Shown: positions 37,691-51,087, numbered from the stretch's first letter. The stretch: DNA of 64,000 nucleotides from Motacilla alba alba (GCF_015832195.1 NC_052017.1:76447801-76511800), one strand, 5' to 3'. Notes: generated by a model from the letters alone, not told the origin. Made by a program: numbers and translations.

Positions 37691-40677
37691 AACTTCTGTG
37701 GATTGAGCTTATGTAACTTAGGGTTTTGAAAACCAGATGAGAAAAATAAGGTAATATTCTCAGAAATTTGAAGATCCACTCCTTCATGGAAATACAAAAA
37801 TAAAAGTCTATGTCAAATTTGATATCACTCTTACACATTCTTCCAATTCTATTGCAAATTTACAAAGCATATCCAGTTTCCGAATATGCAGACTACATAT
37901 CCAGTTATGTTTGATGAAATAAATGGAGTATGGCCTTGTCACAGAAATTTTATGTAAGCAGTTACCGTGGGAGCTCTTAGTGTAAAACATAACCTATATG
38001 TTAATAAGGACAAATGTTCAGAACTCAGAACAGGTGTTAATGCATGCACCTTGCAGATAAAGCCAGTAGTACGTGTTAAGCTAAATCCTCTTAAACATCT
38101 CTGAAATGTTACCTCTTAGCTGGCATGTTTGACTGCTCAAGAAGATGCCAAGAATTTAGTGCCAAGTTTCTGTGACCGCTGCTGACTTTCCTTGAAAAGA
38201 ACAGGAAAATTATATTCGATTATTGCTAAACTGTACTGGAAAATTGTGACAAATTGTATAACATTGGTAATGGAGGAAAAAAAAAAACCAACCTGGAAGT
38301 TAATATTAACAGCAGTTAATATTTTGGTGTCAGAATGATGCAAGGGCTGGGTGTTCCTTATAGGCTGGTTGCCACAAAGAAACCCTGGGCTGGCACTGCG
38401 GGGGCCTTATCAGACAGGGCCTGTACCATTGTTCCTAGTGAGGTCATTCATTCAGCTATAGAACTGATAGTTTGAAACTGTTAAATCTGTATAATTTTGA
38501 GATACTATTGTGCTAAACTTTGAACTAAAAATCAATCTCTTTTAAGGTCTTTGTTATATTTACAATCTGTACCTAAATACTCTGAGGAGGATTTGCTAGT
38601 CACATAAGCAATTATATTTTTTGTGGTTGATATAAAAGCATTGGGTGTATAGTTAAATTATGTTAATTACTGGTAAAAAACCACTCTGTCTTTCTTTTTC
38701 CCTTGCATGCTTCCAGGAAAATAGGATAATCTTTCCTTATCGACAGATGTAGTTTCTCATAAACAGATGCATTTATGAGATTATTACAACTGGGAGAACC
38801 AGCTATTGATTAATCCTGTCTATGTCAACAGCAGGCAAGTTTCCACATCTAATTCTCACTTTCAGGATCTTTAGAATCTGGAAATGTATAGCGCATAAGG
38901 AGTGAAGGGGAAGAAAGGAAAGGGAAGTTAAATTGTATTGGTTATTTGTTTTTTCCAAATTGCTATATAGTGGGGCTTGATGGTATTACACCATACTTTA
39001 TTTCAATCAACTCTTAATTTTTATAAATTTAATAGCTGTAGAAAATCAAATAGAGCACTAACAAGGCAATATGAAGTTAAACTTGAATGCATTTTATAAA
39101 TATTATTTGACAATATGAAATATTAATTGTACAATTTGCTGGAGCTGTTAGCAACACAAGCACTTTTAAACTGGACTTTCTTGTAATAAAGGCAGACAGA
39201 AAAATCTTGCCCTAATTCAGCCTGAGTTCTCTTCTTTTCATGGACTTTCTTTTCTTTTCACATACTCCTTTTCTGTTCTGCATCTTGTATTCCACTTGCA
39301 ACCGTGCACAAAAACACAGTCATATTGTGCACAGGAGGAAAAAGATCTTTTGGCATTCTTAGCAAACTCAGAAATACACACAGCATAGATAGCATTTATT
39401 TCTAAAAACACACAAAGTGTTTGAGTCAATAAATCATCTGGAAGGTACAAGCAAAATTGCCAGTCAGTTTACTGGTGGCTAAGTGGGCTGACAGGGCAGC
39501 AAGGTAGAAAGTGTCTTACTGTACTATGAAGTCATTGAGAATACTTATTGAAGTAGCTTTTTTGAAAGGTCTCCTACAGAACCAAAGGAGGATAAAAATC
39601 CTCCTTTTAAATAGCTACTTCTCATATAAGCTTTCTTCTCAGCTTTCAGGCATAGACCAGGGGAAATCTTTAATAGTTCCTGAATGAGCACAGTTTTTAT
39701 CTCAGTGCACAATCTTTATTTAAACTTCATGATCTAGAGGAAAACTGTGATGACTCAGGAGCTGTTTCATTATCTATTCAGACTTCCTTTTATGAACAGA
39801 CATAAGAGGTGACAGGCAGTGGCCTGGGTGAGGCCAGGACATACAGTTTTCTGATAGCACTGTGACTGAAGCAGAACTTGCTGTTGTAGATTTAGTGCTC
39901 AGTCAGTCAGTCACTCCTTCACACACAGGTGAATGCTACAGTCTGGAGAGTTAGACTTTCACAACATCTTTGTGACAGCATGATAGAAGAAGGAGATGGA
40001 GGTCCTTTGTAATCAATAACTATCCACACATTACAAAAGGAGTGGAAATTAATGCATTGTCTTCTCAGCTTCACTGTGGGAACTGTCTCTTTATAGTCAG
40101 AATGCTCAGAAACTGTAGCCAGGTTATTTGCTCTCTTTTTGTAGAGAAAAAGAGAAGTGAAAAGAACTTCTATTGGTGAAAAGAACTTCTATTTCATGAA
40201 ACAATTTTTGGAGTTTAGCATGAAATTCAAATTATAAATCTGAGTGGTTTTCTACCAACATTTGATGAAGTATTCATTTTGCTTTTCAAGGTTTCACCTT
40301 GAAAATGTTTTTAGATGCTTCTAACTGACAAGAATTTCAGTTGCTATAACAATGATATCAAGATTGTTTAAGTCTTTCAACAAAAATATAAGAAGTCCTA
40401 GATGACGTATCATGTTGAAAGGTCCTGAAATTTCTTTCTTTGAAATAAGTCCAATATTGTTCTGATGAACATTAATAGATCTTTATCTTAAAATTCTTCC
40501 AGATTTGATATTCAAAATATATTCTCTTTCTCTTCTGCTTACCATCTTTCACAGAAACTTCTTCCTCTTTCTGGTTGAGGTCTTTAATAAAATCATCAGT
40601 AAGGATGACATTCTGCCTTTAGTATCGTTTCTTTGTAGTTGTTATAATAATTCATTGTAGCCAATCATGTAAAACTA
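37691..40677. other. AT-rich non-coding stretch
   Basis: No gene recognised. A small GC-richer patch at 38340-38430 could not be matched to a repeat. The short tandem duplication at 40157-40194 is listed separately. Confidence 0.6.
40157..40194. repeat. Tandem dimer of a 19-bp unit
   Basis: GTGAAAAGAACTTCTATTG (40157-40175) is followed directly by a copy differing in the last base (40176-40194). Confidence 0.93.

Positions 40678-40752
<75 letters not shown>
40678..40752. repeat. Pure (AAT)25 microsatellite
   Basis: Seventy-five bases of uninterrupted AAT, exactly 25 units. Perfect long arrays of this kind are usually length-variable between individuals. Confidence 0.97.
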
Positions 40753-40753
<1 letters not shown>

Positions 40754-42399
40754 TACTAACAATATGGTGAAAGCTTTGAGGACTGTAGTTTTACTTAGAG
40801 TGTTTCCTACTTTGTGCATCCTTTCTTGATAATCTCACTCTCTCTAAAGCAAATAGTCTTATTTAGCAAAACTTTCTTCTCTCAAAGCCAAGTTCTTTTC
40901 ATTAAAAAACTCAGTAGGAAAATTGAATGTTATTATTTGGAAATCCTGCCTTGATATATTGAACGAATTTTCAAGCAGATATGCTCCCATTTTCCTTTCA
41001 TGGAATGAGGTTTTGTTGAAATCAGATCAAAGCAGCATCATCCCTTTCCTTGATAGAAGAGTTTATTATGGCAGTCACAACATACGGTGTTTTGTTTTCT
41101 CTGAGAGTAGAAATTGCAATAATAAGGTATCCAAGGAGTATTTTCAATTGAAAAGACTTGACTTGCAGTGGAAAAGCTAAGCTTTTATCAGAAAGTAGAT
41201 TTTTTTGAGAAAATCTTATTTAGTTGAAAATTCAAGTTTCCATTAAAAATAAGCCTGATATGCTGGTTTTATTCACCACTGCTTTTCACTTTATTACTCC
41301 TCTTCTAAGACATATTCCTTCTCATTAAGTTGCACTATTTGATGTCAGTTTGATAGCATCCTTTATTTCTCTTTTCATGTTTTGGCTTTATTTTAGTGGG
41401 GTTTTTTGGGGGGTTTTCTGGTTTTTTTGGTTTTTTTTGTTTTGTTTTTTTGTTTGTTTGTTTGTTTTGTCTTTTCTGGCTTCTTACAGCAAGGTCTGTA
41501 TTTAAAAGGCATGATGGAGGGAATGATACAATTAGAAAACTTATTCCCTTTTCCTTTAAAATAGTCCTGAAATTTCCACATAATTGATCAAATATCTAGT
41601 ATGGGTATCTGATGGCATAATGTTGTTGCAAGTGCTCTCAGTTCAGTCTGTTGAACTTTCACAAAGGCCCTCCAAGACCTCTGCTGAAATCCTTTCATTA
41701 ACCAGAGGCATAATCTGGGCAGTGCTTCTTTCTTACTGTCATCTTTTACTTAACAAGTAGCAATTAAGTATATTCTTCTCAGTTCCCTGAAGAATATAAC
41801 AAGCTATGAGATATCTATTGCATTATGTGCCTTTTAAATCAGTAAAATATTCATAACTAGCATTTCTATTGCTAAAAAAAAATAAATAATGACAGATTGT
41901 TTCTTTCTCCATTTTCATCTGTGGAATTAAACAGTCTTAGATGTATCCCAGCTACTGTGTTCCTTTCTGGCTCAAAATATTCAGCTTTATAGATACCATG
42001 TATCATTACTATTAGTTAAAGCAACTGAAGTAGTATTTTGGTAAACCTGTGTGTTATTATGCATGCAGAACATATAAAGGACCAATGGTTTGAACTATTA
42101 GTAGTTAAAGTGTTGCCATGGATGCTTTGAAATGTGGAGGTAATTTATTTCAGATAACGTAAATACCAAAGCAACTCTGATTACTTTATTTTCACGCTTG
42201 CTTGTATTTAATGTCCAGCAGCAAAAGTGCGCTTTCAAAAGAAAGACTTCCATGACAACAAAAAGGATTGAGAGAAAAAAGAGATTGTTGATTCACATGT
42301 GTCTTTTTAGCCAAGACAGATTCTGAGATGTTCTTATTTCATTTGTTTATGTGACAAGAAAGAAACAAAAATCAAGGCTGATTTTTAACTATCATGCGT
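40753..42399. other. AT-rich non-coding stretch with a G/T-rich tract
   Basis: No gene. At 41397-41470 there is a strand-asymmetric tract with GGGG and GGGGGG runs separated by T runs, then TTTG repeats. This tract creates the phenylalanine/glycine-rich and lysine-rich frames seen on the two strands. Confidence 0.65.
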
Positions 42400-42622
42400 G
42401 ATGGGACCCTGCTTTCCTGGAGATGGCTGAAAACCTGCCTGCCCATGGGCAGGGCTGAATTAACTCCACATTTGTCTTTGCTTGCCTGCATGGCTTTTGT
42501 TTTCCCTATGAAACTGCTTTTGTATCAATCCATGGGTTTTCTACCTTTTACCCTTCCAATCCTCTCCCACTGATGGGGGAGTGAGCAAGGTACTGTGCGG
42601 CACTTGGGATTCAACCACGACA
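42400..42622 (+). mobile_element. 3' part of an ERVL-like LTR
   Basis: Plus-strand LTR piece of a type very common in birds. Recognisable blocks are GCTGAAAACCTGCCTGCCCA near 42427, CCTATGAAACTGCTTTTGTA near 42506, CCATGGGTTTTCTACCTTTTA near 42531 and GGGGGAGTGAGCAAGG near 42575. It ends in TTCAACCACGACA at 42622, the CA terminus. The 5' part, including the TG end, is missing, so it is truncated. Confidence 0.85.
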
Positions 42623-45600
42623 GCAAATCAGACTCCTGGTCAGTTTAAACATGCCAGAAATCCAGCTGGGCTGTTGCAAAACCCATTAGAATCTCCTGAT
42701 CAAATCCTGGGACTGTGCAAAGAGCTGAAGATGCCTCTGCAAGACTTCTGGTGTGGCTCTACTGGGTAGGAATACACTCACCACAGGATTAAACTACAGG
42801 AAGGAAATGAAAAGTAATAAAAGATAAATCATATCAGACAAATCATAGCATTTCAACACATATGTCTAACATTCATCATACTACTAACAGGCACTGTTAG
42901 TAGTACTGGAGATTGGTGGAGCTTCTTTATGCTGCAGCTTTTTCTATTTCAGCCTTTTCTATTTTCACCATGCTAGATAAAATCTGCACCAAAAGTATGC
43001 TAGCAGTTAGACAGAGCAAGTATGGGCCTGGGTGGGAGGAAAGAAAGAAAAGGAAAACCTCTATCTTCACACTGAAGCAATCCTATTCAGCAGAACAGTC
43101 ACAGTGCAGCTGCCTAAGCTGCTACTGTAAGCACTATTTTGCCAGAAGAACCTCAGCAAAAAAAGTCTAAACTACGGTATAAGACACCTATAAGCTGTAT
43201 ATATATATATAACCCTATAAAAGTAAGTTCAACATATGTTTAAATGGATCCATTTAATTCTATGATGATTGAAGAAAATCACAAAAAGCCTGGTAAAACT
43301 TAATTCAACAAAGAATGTGCTTACTGCGAAGAGAGGAATACGAATGTAACACAACTTGTGTGTGGTTTTTTATAACTAGGACACAGAATATTCTTTAATT
43401 ATGGTCTCACTGTTTTCTGTCAAGGATTTCAACCATTGAATTTGTGTGGAAATAGATATATAGATACACATAAATGTAGTGTATGAAAGCACAAATTTCT
43501 TATTTCAACTAACGGGACTAGTGGAAGTGTGTTGAACTTTGGTAATATCTAGAGACAAATATCAGTAACATGTTCAAAAAGATTTGATCTATTTAGATAT
43601 TCAGCATATGGATACTGGTCTTTAATATATTGCATATAGTCTCCAAACTTCAGATTCTGTACTTTGCGCAGTAGCTCGTGTACACTGTCTCAAATCCAGA
43701 CCATCATTTCCTCACCAAATAATTTCCATGCAACACACTGCTTGTAACTGAAAAGATAGGCTAAAGGAGGTAAATCTGACAAATATATTTCAGGTTTCTT
43801 CCCTCTCTAATATACTTCTGTGTGTTTGCTGAGTCATGAACACAATTTTTCAGCTCCTATCTCAGTGAAGATAAGCCATACATCAGTTAAGGAAGGAAAA
43901 AAAAAAAGCCTTGCTAAAGTGCTGAACTTGCTTTTACTTTAAGTGGAGCTACTTGCCTGGTTGCCACATATATAGAAAAGGTTTTTTTAAACTAGGGCAG
44001 GTTTTGTAATACAGGCACTAGCTCTTCCTTCTTTCAGGTTTTCATCATCTCTGACACTGTGATTTCTTGGTCATAAATGTGCCTTGCTAACCAAGATGCT
44101 GCAGGAAACTGTGGAAAGATTGAAGATATAGTTGGTTGCAACATGTAAATGTATGCATTGAGTAATAATTCATTACAGGAAAGTGATGTTAAGAACTGAG
44201 AAAAAATAAAGTTTTTATAATTATGTGGTTTTCTTCTTCGTGAAAAATATGTAAAACAAAAACCAACTAAGCTCCCCACTCTAAAAACGTTTGGGCAAAT
44301 TAAAACTAGCTTTTCTAGGAAATTATAACAAACGATCATATAAATATAATATATCTAATATAAAATTTTCTTATTTCTATAATTTTATAAGGTTTTTACC
44401 ATTTCTAGCAATGGACAGGTATAAGAGCAGAATCAAGAAGTTTCCAATGGGAATGTCATTTAAAGAAGTACTTGTATAGGACCATTGAATCAAAATTCCT
44501 AATAAATCAGAATAGCCACAAGGGATGGTTATGTTTACCATGGTTTTTTTACCAAAATTATTTTAAAGATGTTAAGTAAGCATCAGCAAATAGATTAATA
44601 AATGCCAGTTGGCATTGCTGCTCTGGGATGTGATTTGCCTAGCTGTAGGCTATTTGTTGAGTATTAATTAAATTAAGCAAAAACTTGCTGAAAGTTTAAG
44701 GCCTTAATAGAAACTGAATTAGTTTATTAAGTGCCTGCAGGCAGACAATTATTTCCATGTCATCACAGTTTATTTTGTCCTGTTCTTTTGTGCATTAAGG
44801 AACACTCTGCTGAATATTAAATATATGATGATATTCGCATCTACATCATTTAGGAAATTGTTTCACTCAGCTCTGTGGCTGTCAATACATGCCAACATGT
44901 CTGAGAAAGAATTCAAATCCAAATCTTTTTTTTTTTTTTTTCCATATTCAATGCAGTATGTGATTTATACCAGAAACCAGTGTTAAGAAAGGGAAAGGTC
45001 CATCTGCCTGGAGTGGCATCTACAAGGAGAGTGTAGCCTTGTTTCCCACTTCCCTGTAGAAGCAGTGCCTTTACTTGTCTCACCATTTCCACTTTTCTTC
45101 ACCTCTCCAAGGCATGTGACACAAAGGAGCTAAAATGCTGCTTTGAGGCAGAAAGGACAATTCAGTGAAAAGGGAGGTTACATTAAAACTCATCAGCCAA
45201 GTTTTATGCACATGAAAGAAGAAACAGAAATGAGTACACAGATATTTATTTACAGCACAGTCTGTCACTGGGCAGACAGGAAAGAAGAACACTCTAATGG
45301 TTTCAAAAATGGCTTTCAAGACCCAGCTGCGAGCAGCAAGGCCAGATTTTCCAATGAAAGCCTGAATTAAAGATTTAGCTGCTATCTCTCTCATATTTTC
45401 TGTTTTTTAAAAGAAGTTTAATTCAAATTTATTTTAGGTAAGTACGATTCCCCCTCACTGAAAATTTATATCCCATCTGAGGTCTGTGATATTTTCTGAT
45501 TTACAAGTGAGTATTCGTGGGAGTGGTGTGGAAATGCTGGTGGATCATGTGAAAAAGAAAATTGAGAGAATACCTGAAACACTGAATCACTTTAGTAAGT

Positions 45601-46545
45601 GGCTATTCCTACAGTCAGGACTGTGAGAAATCAATATTCCAGGTACCCCTGTGAATCATACTTTGGACACAATAATGAAATAGACTTCAGGAACATGGAC
45701 TTATTTCCAGACTTATATCTGGAAAAAATAAACTGGCAAATGAATCACAGGAATGCACCTGGTTTTGTCCCCTGGGCGTTTTTTCCCCAGGGCATTTTGT
45801 CCCCAGACCTAGGCTGATCTGAGTCAGGTTTAAATCATTTAAAGCATGGGAAATGTAAGGTCCTGAGTGCCAGTTGCTCAGGTCACAGATGTACATATAT
45901 TCCTCCATATTACTTAATAACATAGACATAGTAAGAGTCACATTTCCGGAGTATAAGATGACAGGTTTCCATAAAATTACTATGGTTTACTAACAATGAT
46001 GAATTCTTTCTAAGTCATATCTGGTTAAATTACAAAACGCCTCAAATTATTAGTTTGCTCAGCTCTGTTTTAAAAAAAGAAAAAGTGCTTCTCAGATTGT
46101 TTAAAAGTTCAGATTAAGTTCCTCTAATCTGTCAAGTTTTTGCAAATAAAATATGCCTCATCCAACTTAGCCAATGCTGCACTATAGAAAAGTATTGGTT
46201 TTGCTCAAAATAAATTCTTCTTATCTTCAGATAAGGGATTTTTCTTCATGTATAAGGTACTACATGATTAGATGATTTAAGCTCAAAGTAACATTTTAGG
46301 TTGAGCTTTTAGTCTAGGTAGAAAAGCTCAAAATGGGTTTTTGTTTCAGTTCCAGACGACTTCTTGGTTTGATGAAGGGTCTCTTCAGTCAAAAACCCCA
46401 AAGAAAATAAAGCATTAGAGTATCTTTGGCTTATGTAAGGGCTCTTCACAAAAACATAACAAAAACACCCAAACAACTCATCCTGCCAGTTACTACCAAG
46501 TATTAGGTTCCTCCTTCAAGCAGGCTGTGTTTTCAGTAGCTTCTG
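42623..46545. other. AT-rich non-coding stretch
   Basis: No gene recognised. It contains a 16-base T run at 44926-44941 and a small hairpin-forming CCCTGGG/CCCAGGG pair at 45770-45792. The segment at 44650-44760 is rich in TTAATTA-type homeodomain core sites, but I cannot judge conservation. Confidence 0.55.
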
Positions 46546-47606
46546 TGACTCAGTCAGGCTGTCTCTTCTAAAGAGTGACTGCAGCAGATGAGGAAGCCTG
46601 TTGTCTTCACATAATCCTGATGAGTCACACTGTGACACCCTGTGAACCTGATATGCAAAATCCTGCAGTCCTACATGGTAAGAGTCCATGCAAATCCTTT
46701 GTCAAATTTTATCTACATGAATTTGTAAACTGAGAGTTCTGCTTTGACTGGAATATAATCATAGGCTTACAGGCAAAACAATCCCCTTCACAACAGTATT
46801 CCTTTTGTTCCATGATTAAGCCTTGCAAAATTGAAATTTGCCAGTGGTTTTGATGATATTATATAAATAGGATTGCATTTGATTCTGGGTTATTTTAAAA
46901 GGTCACTGAGTCATGAACTATTTTACATTGAACAGGAGACGTAACTGAGATTTTCAACAATCTAGTAAAAGGGACTGAGGTTTTGTACTGAAGTGTTGTC
47001 AGAACTGGTTTGGAGTTCAGAGAACAAGCTCCTTGATTTTTTCTGCTTTTTACGCAAATGTTGAAAACAAAGTAGCTTTAATCTGAGAGGGGATTGTGAG
47101 TCAAGTCAAGGTATTTGTTTAGTGTCTCTGTTTTGAATCCAAAGACTGAAGCTAATGGTATTGCTAGACTCATTAATGAGAACAGGTGGGAAGCAGTGAG
47201 AATATGTTAATATTTCACTGTAAAGGGAGGAAAAATCTCAAAAAGAAGTTTATTGTGGCTGGGTGAACTTCTAACCTAGTTTCTATAATGAAAAGCTTCG
47301 TATTTCTAAGCATGTATAAAAATGGTGCTATGAAACAGGAGGCAGTTTGTTGGCCTTCTTTAATGTATTTAGCAATACAGAAGTCTCAGTAGTTGAGCTA
47401 TAGCATAAACCAGCAATAAAATATCTGGCATGAAACAATTATGTATATTAAACAACATCTGATGTGCTTGTATTTCCAGGCATGCTCTTGAACAAAGTAG
47501 AATCTGAGGTCAGATTTGTTGTTTATTCACAAATTAAACCCTAACTCTGCTCTAGCACTCCTGAAAGTGTCTAAAGTTCTTGCTGGACAAGGTGTGAGAT
47601 GACTCA
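46546..47606. promoter_or_regulatory. Cluster of five AP-1-type heptamers
   Basis: Exact TGA(G/C)TCA sites at 46546-46552, 46621-46627, 46907-46913, 47097-47103 and 47600-47606. One such site is expected per roughly 8 kb of random sequence, so five in 1.06 kb is a local excess. The window as a whole also has more of these sites than expected. The motif binds AP-1 and related bZIP factors. Enhancer function is inferred only. Confidence 0.3.
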
Positions 47607-47964
47607 GGCTGGAAGGCCAAAAAAGGGTGTGGGTAATTGCAACTTTTGAAGGGGATGGTATTGACTGTGAGAATATTTGTGTTTCAGAGCTTAGTCAAGC
47701 AGATGATCTTTAACAACTCAAAGTGAGGGAACCTACTGGATAAGAGCTTGTGCTATTTTCATTTGGGAGGTGGCAACAAGGATCACTGTTTTAGGACTGA
47801 ATCTAATGTGTGACACCCCAAGAGGAGGAACATGCCAAACTGGAACTTGTTTTTTCAGATCAATAGTAGCCCACAAGGTTATTAGGTAAAGGCAAATGAT
47901 CAGCCTGAGAATAGATATGTGATGAAACCATATATAGAGAGGTCACCTGGTCATGAAGGGAGAT
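47607..47964. other. Non-coding stretch
   Basis: Unique sequence between the bZIP-motif cluster and the CR1 fragment. Nothing recognised. Confidence 0.55.
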
Positions 47965-48366
47965 CAGGCTGGTCAAGCAGGATCTGATTTTTTAAACCCA
48001 TGCTGGCCAGGTCTGATCCCTTGGTTGTCCTGTATGTGTCATGTGATTGAGCTCAAGATGATCTGTTATGTAACTTTCCTTGGCACCAAGGGCAATCTGG
48101 CAGATCTGTAGCTCACCAGATCCTTCTTCTGGCCCTTATTGTAGATGGACATCACATTGATCAGTGATCTGGGACCTCTCTGCTTAACCAGGACTTTTAT
48201 AAATGATTAAGAATGGCTTGATGAGCTCTTCTGACAGCTCCCTAAGTACCCTGAAGTGAATCCCATCCAGTCCCAAAGATTTGTGAGTACCTAAGTGGCA
48301 CAACAGGTCACTTGCAACTTCCTCCTGCATTGGTGCACTTTGGGTGGGCTATTGATTTCACCACCA
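47965..48366 (-). mobile_element. CR1 LINE reverse-transcriptase fragment with internal deletion
   Basis: Minus-strand fragment of CR1 ORF2. The left part (47975-48320) is the complement of the N-terminal and middle reverse-transcriptase coding region, with blocks AAACCCATGCTGGCCAGG, CTTGGTTGTCCTGTATGTG, CTTATTGTAGATGGACATCAC and GAATCCCATCCAGTCCCAAA. The last of these is the complement of codons for a GxDGIHxRVL-like motif. Around 48330 the text jumps to TGGGCTATTGATTTCACCAC, which in the full-length element lies much further upstream. A large internal piece is therefore missing. Frameshifts and stops make it non-functional. Confidence 0.85.
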
Positions 48367-49349
48367 AAATGATTGGATGAACTTCAGGAAAATTGTAATT
48401 AGTGTACCTTGTTTTCCAAATTGGTGGAAATCGGACATCATTGTGCTGTTGGCATAGTAGATGTGGTATACAAGCTAAACAATTATCTCATTCAGTGGCA
48501 GGCAGGAAGTAAAATGATTTCTACAAAAACGCTTGGGAGAGATCCTCACCCCAGCACTGGAAGAGCTCAGATCTGATGATTGTCAAGGCATGGTTCTGAG
48601 CACACCTGAGGTGACTGCTGAGGGTACTGTAAAGGATGGTTATGAATTAGAAAACTGTACATGGAACTTAGAGAGCTGGTGACTATTTGTTTTCATTTCT
48701 CTTGTAATAGAAGTTTTGTGTCTTTTTAAAACTTGTTTATTAAAAAAAAATCATATTACTATATTACTGAAATGCAACAGTTCTGTTTCTTATCATCAAT
48801 TTTTCAAATAACTCTCTGCATTTTATGAAATACCATTATGGTGCTCTATATTGGTGTTGACCTTACTGCTTGTAACTTTCTATATTTGCAAATGTGTTGA
48901 AACCAGAATAATTTTTACCAATTATTTTTAGTGCACTGAATAAATAGTGATATAGTGTTTGATTTTTTTCAAGTGGTGTTTTGAGCTGGTTTTATTGCTG
49001 ATCCATTTTAACTTGTTTAGTCTTTTATTAAAAAATTATTTTGGTATGCTTTGCTACCATTTAATCATTAAATGCAATTTAAATATGAATCTTAATAATT
49101 TAGTGGACAGGTTGCATTAGTTGTTAATTTCCTTTAATTCTTTTAATTCATGTTTTCTTAGCAAATCAACAGCTGTGTTACCTCTTAATGAGGGTTACTG
49201 TGCAATTGCAGGACAGAAAATAGCACCACTCACTCTGCTGGAAAAATAAGTACATTCTCATACCGGCAGAAATTTTCCTCAGCTCCACATCTCTCCCTCT
49301 CTGTCTCCAAAAAACTACTGAACATGAAGAATTTGATTTATTTCATTGG
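48367..49349. other. AT-rich non-coding stretch
   Basis: No gene or repeat recognised. It may include more decayed CR1 sequence at its left edge, but this is not demonstrable by eye. Confidence 0.55.
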
Positions 49350-49792
49350 TGCCATGGTTTAAGAATGTTGTTCCCCAAGTTAGTGTTCCCACTGCAATGT
49401 TCCAAACCATGGTCTGCTTGCTCACTCTCCCCTTCTCCTCCTCCCTGTGGATAAATGGAGAACTGGAGGCACAAAAGGAAAAAGGTCTTATCTCAAATTG
49501 AGATAAGAACCATTTACTTATTATGATTAGTAATACTTAAGTGTAATACTTAAGAGTAAGAGATAAGAAAAGCAATATTAACAGCAACAATATGAATGAC
49601 AGAGGGTACAAGAAAGAGGCAAATGATTCATACGGAAACACCCAGCAAACCGCAACTGCTCCCTCCACAACACTCTGTGACCCAGAAGGGACTCCTTGCC
49701 CCCATCACCATCATATGAGGTAAGGAAGTATAGAATAACTTCAGGATCCTGGCCATGCAAAAATTAACTCTGTCCTGCCTAGAACCAGGACA
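49350..49792 (-). mobile_element. Solo ERVL-like LTR
   Basis: A 443-bp element with imperfect inverted ends, TGCCATGG at 49350-49357 and CCAGGACA at 49785-49792. It is flanked by ATTGG (49345-49349) and ATTGT (49793-49797), a near-perfect 5-bp target duplication as expected for ERVL-type integration. On the minus strand it starts TGTCCTGGTTCTAGGCAGGA followed by CAGAGTTAATTTTT, the usual start of this bird LTR type. It ends with a GGAGGAGAAGGGGAGAGTGA block and a CCATGGCA terminus. The 42400-42622 piece is the same general type, in the other orientation. Confidence 0.85.
49487..49507. repeat. Near-palindrome inside the LTR
   Basis: CTTATCTCAA and TTGAGATAAG form a perfect 10-bp inverted repeat around a single A. 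It includes two GATAA cores facing opposite ways. Confidence 0.9.
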
Positions 49793-51087
49793 ATTGTCCT
49801 ATATTTATTTACCATAGTAAAGTAAGGAATTAAAAATTAAAATCAGTATAAGTCTTTGTTTTCAATTCTATGTAATATTTCAGTGTAATACAGATAGATG
49901 AAATGCTATTTAAGTATTTATTCCTGTGATGTATGTTATATTGGTCAGATGTGATTGGCCAACTGAAATCACCATTGATTTGTACACCATATGGAAAGAT
50001 GTATTAGATTTTTTTAACATGTTTGAAATTGTATGTTTACCAAAATTTTCAGATGTTTTGAACTCAAAACTTGACCAAAACAGGACAAAATTAAATTATC
50101 AAGAGAATTCTTGTAAAATATTTTAATTAGAAAATAATTATTTAAAGCATTTGTCAATCTCAAGCTGAAATTAGAAAGCCGTACTAGTGTTTTAGATTTT
50201 CTTGGAAGGTACCTGATAATCTTTGTACAGGCCAAGACAAATAGGCAAAATATTTTTAATGCCATTTTTATTTCAGTTTGGAAAGGAAAGGAAGGGAAAA
50301 ATCTGAGCATCTTCCTTACCCTGCTGAGAGATGTTTAGTGGGTTTGAGAGCCATTCTTAAAGAGAGCAGTAACTTCTGCAGCTTAAATGTTTTCAGTCAC
50401 CTTTAATGCTCATTAAGCTGTGCTAGGTGGCCTCTAATAAATGTGATCTGCAGAATGCTGTAATCAGTGGCATATCAGGACTCCATCCAAAGGGTTCCTA
50501 TATTGTAACACTTTTACACAAAAAAAAGCACAGTAGTGCATTTAAAACTATGAATGTTGTAGGAATGATAGCATTATCACTAATTTCTTTAAATTTAAAA
50601 AGACAAATTCATACCATAGATATCAATATGAAAACCTACTCACACTGGTACATTGTAATAATTTACTGAGTGCAAAACTGTGCTAATAATTCTCATTCTT
50701 CCCCTACTTTAGTTAGAATATATGTGAGAAGATTTAGTGGAAAATACTTCCATACTTACAAGACAAATCCAGAATATGGTTTCTTTGTTTAAAATGATAG
50801 CATGTATAATTCCAGTTTACTGGAGAAGAATAGCTTTCTCATGTATACTCAGACATTCACTGTTGGTTTGCAATAAACCAACAAATGAATCAGTGAACAA
50901 GGGGCCACTATGACAAAGTCATAACTGAAAGAAACAAGAAAACTTTTCCTCAAATTAGACTATTTCCAATGAAATGCTATATTCCATTACAAAATGCCTA
51001 AAAGCCTTCTTTTAAATGCTTAGTACACAAAGTTTAAGCTTAGAAGAACTTATACTTTAACCTGCTGAAAACAACTGTTCAGACATG
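49793..51087. other. AT-rich non-coding stretch
   Basis: No gene recognised. Frames at 49926-50669 are 98 codons or fewer, overlap on opposite strands and have no domain. Confidence 0.6.

Noticed and set aside
41397..41470. G/T-rich tract as a G-quadruplex or telomere-like repeat
   Set aside because: It has only two long G runs and no regular TTAGGG unit. It is mainly a T-rich slippage tract.
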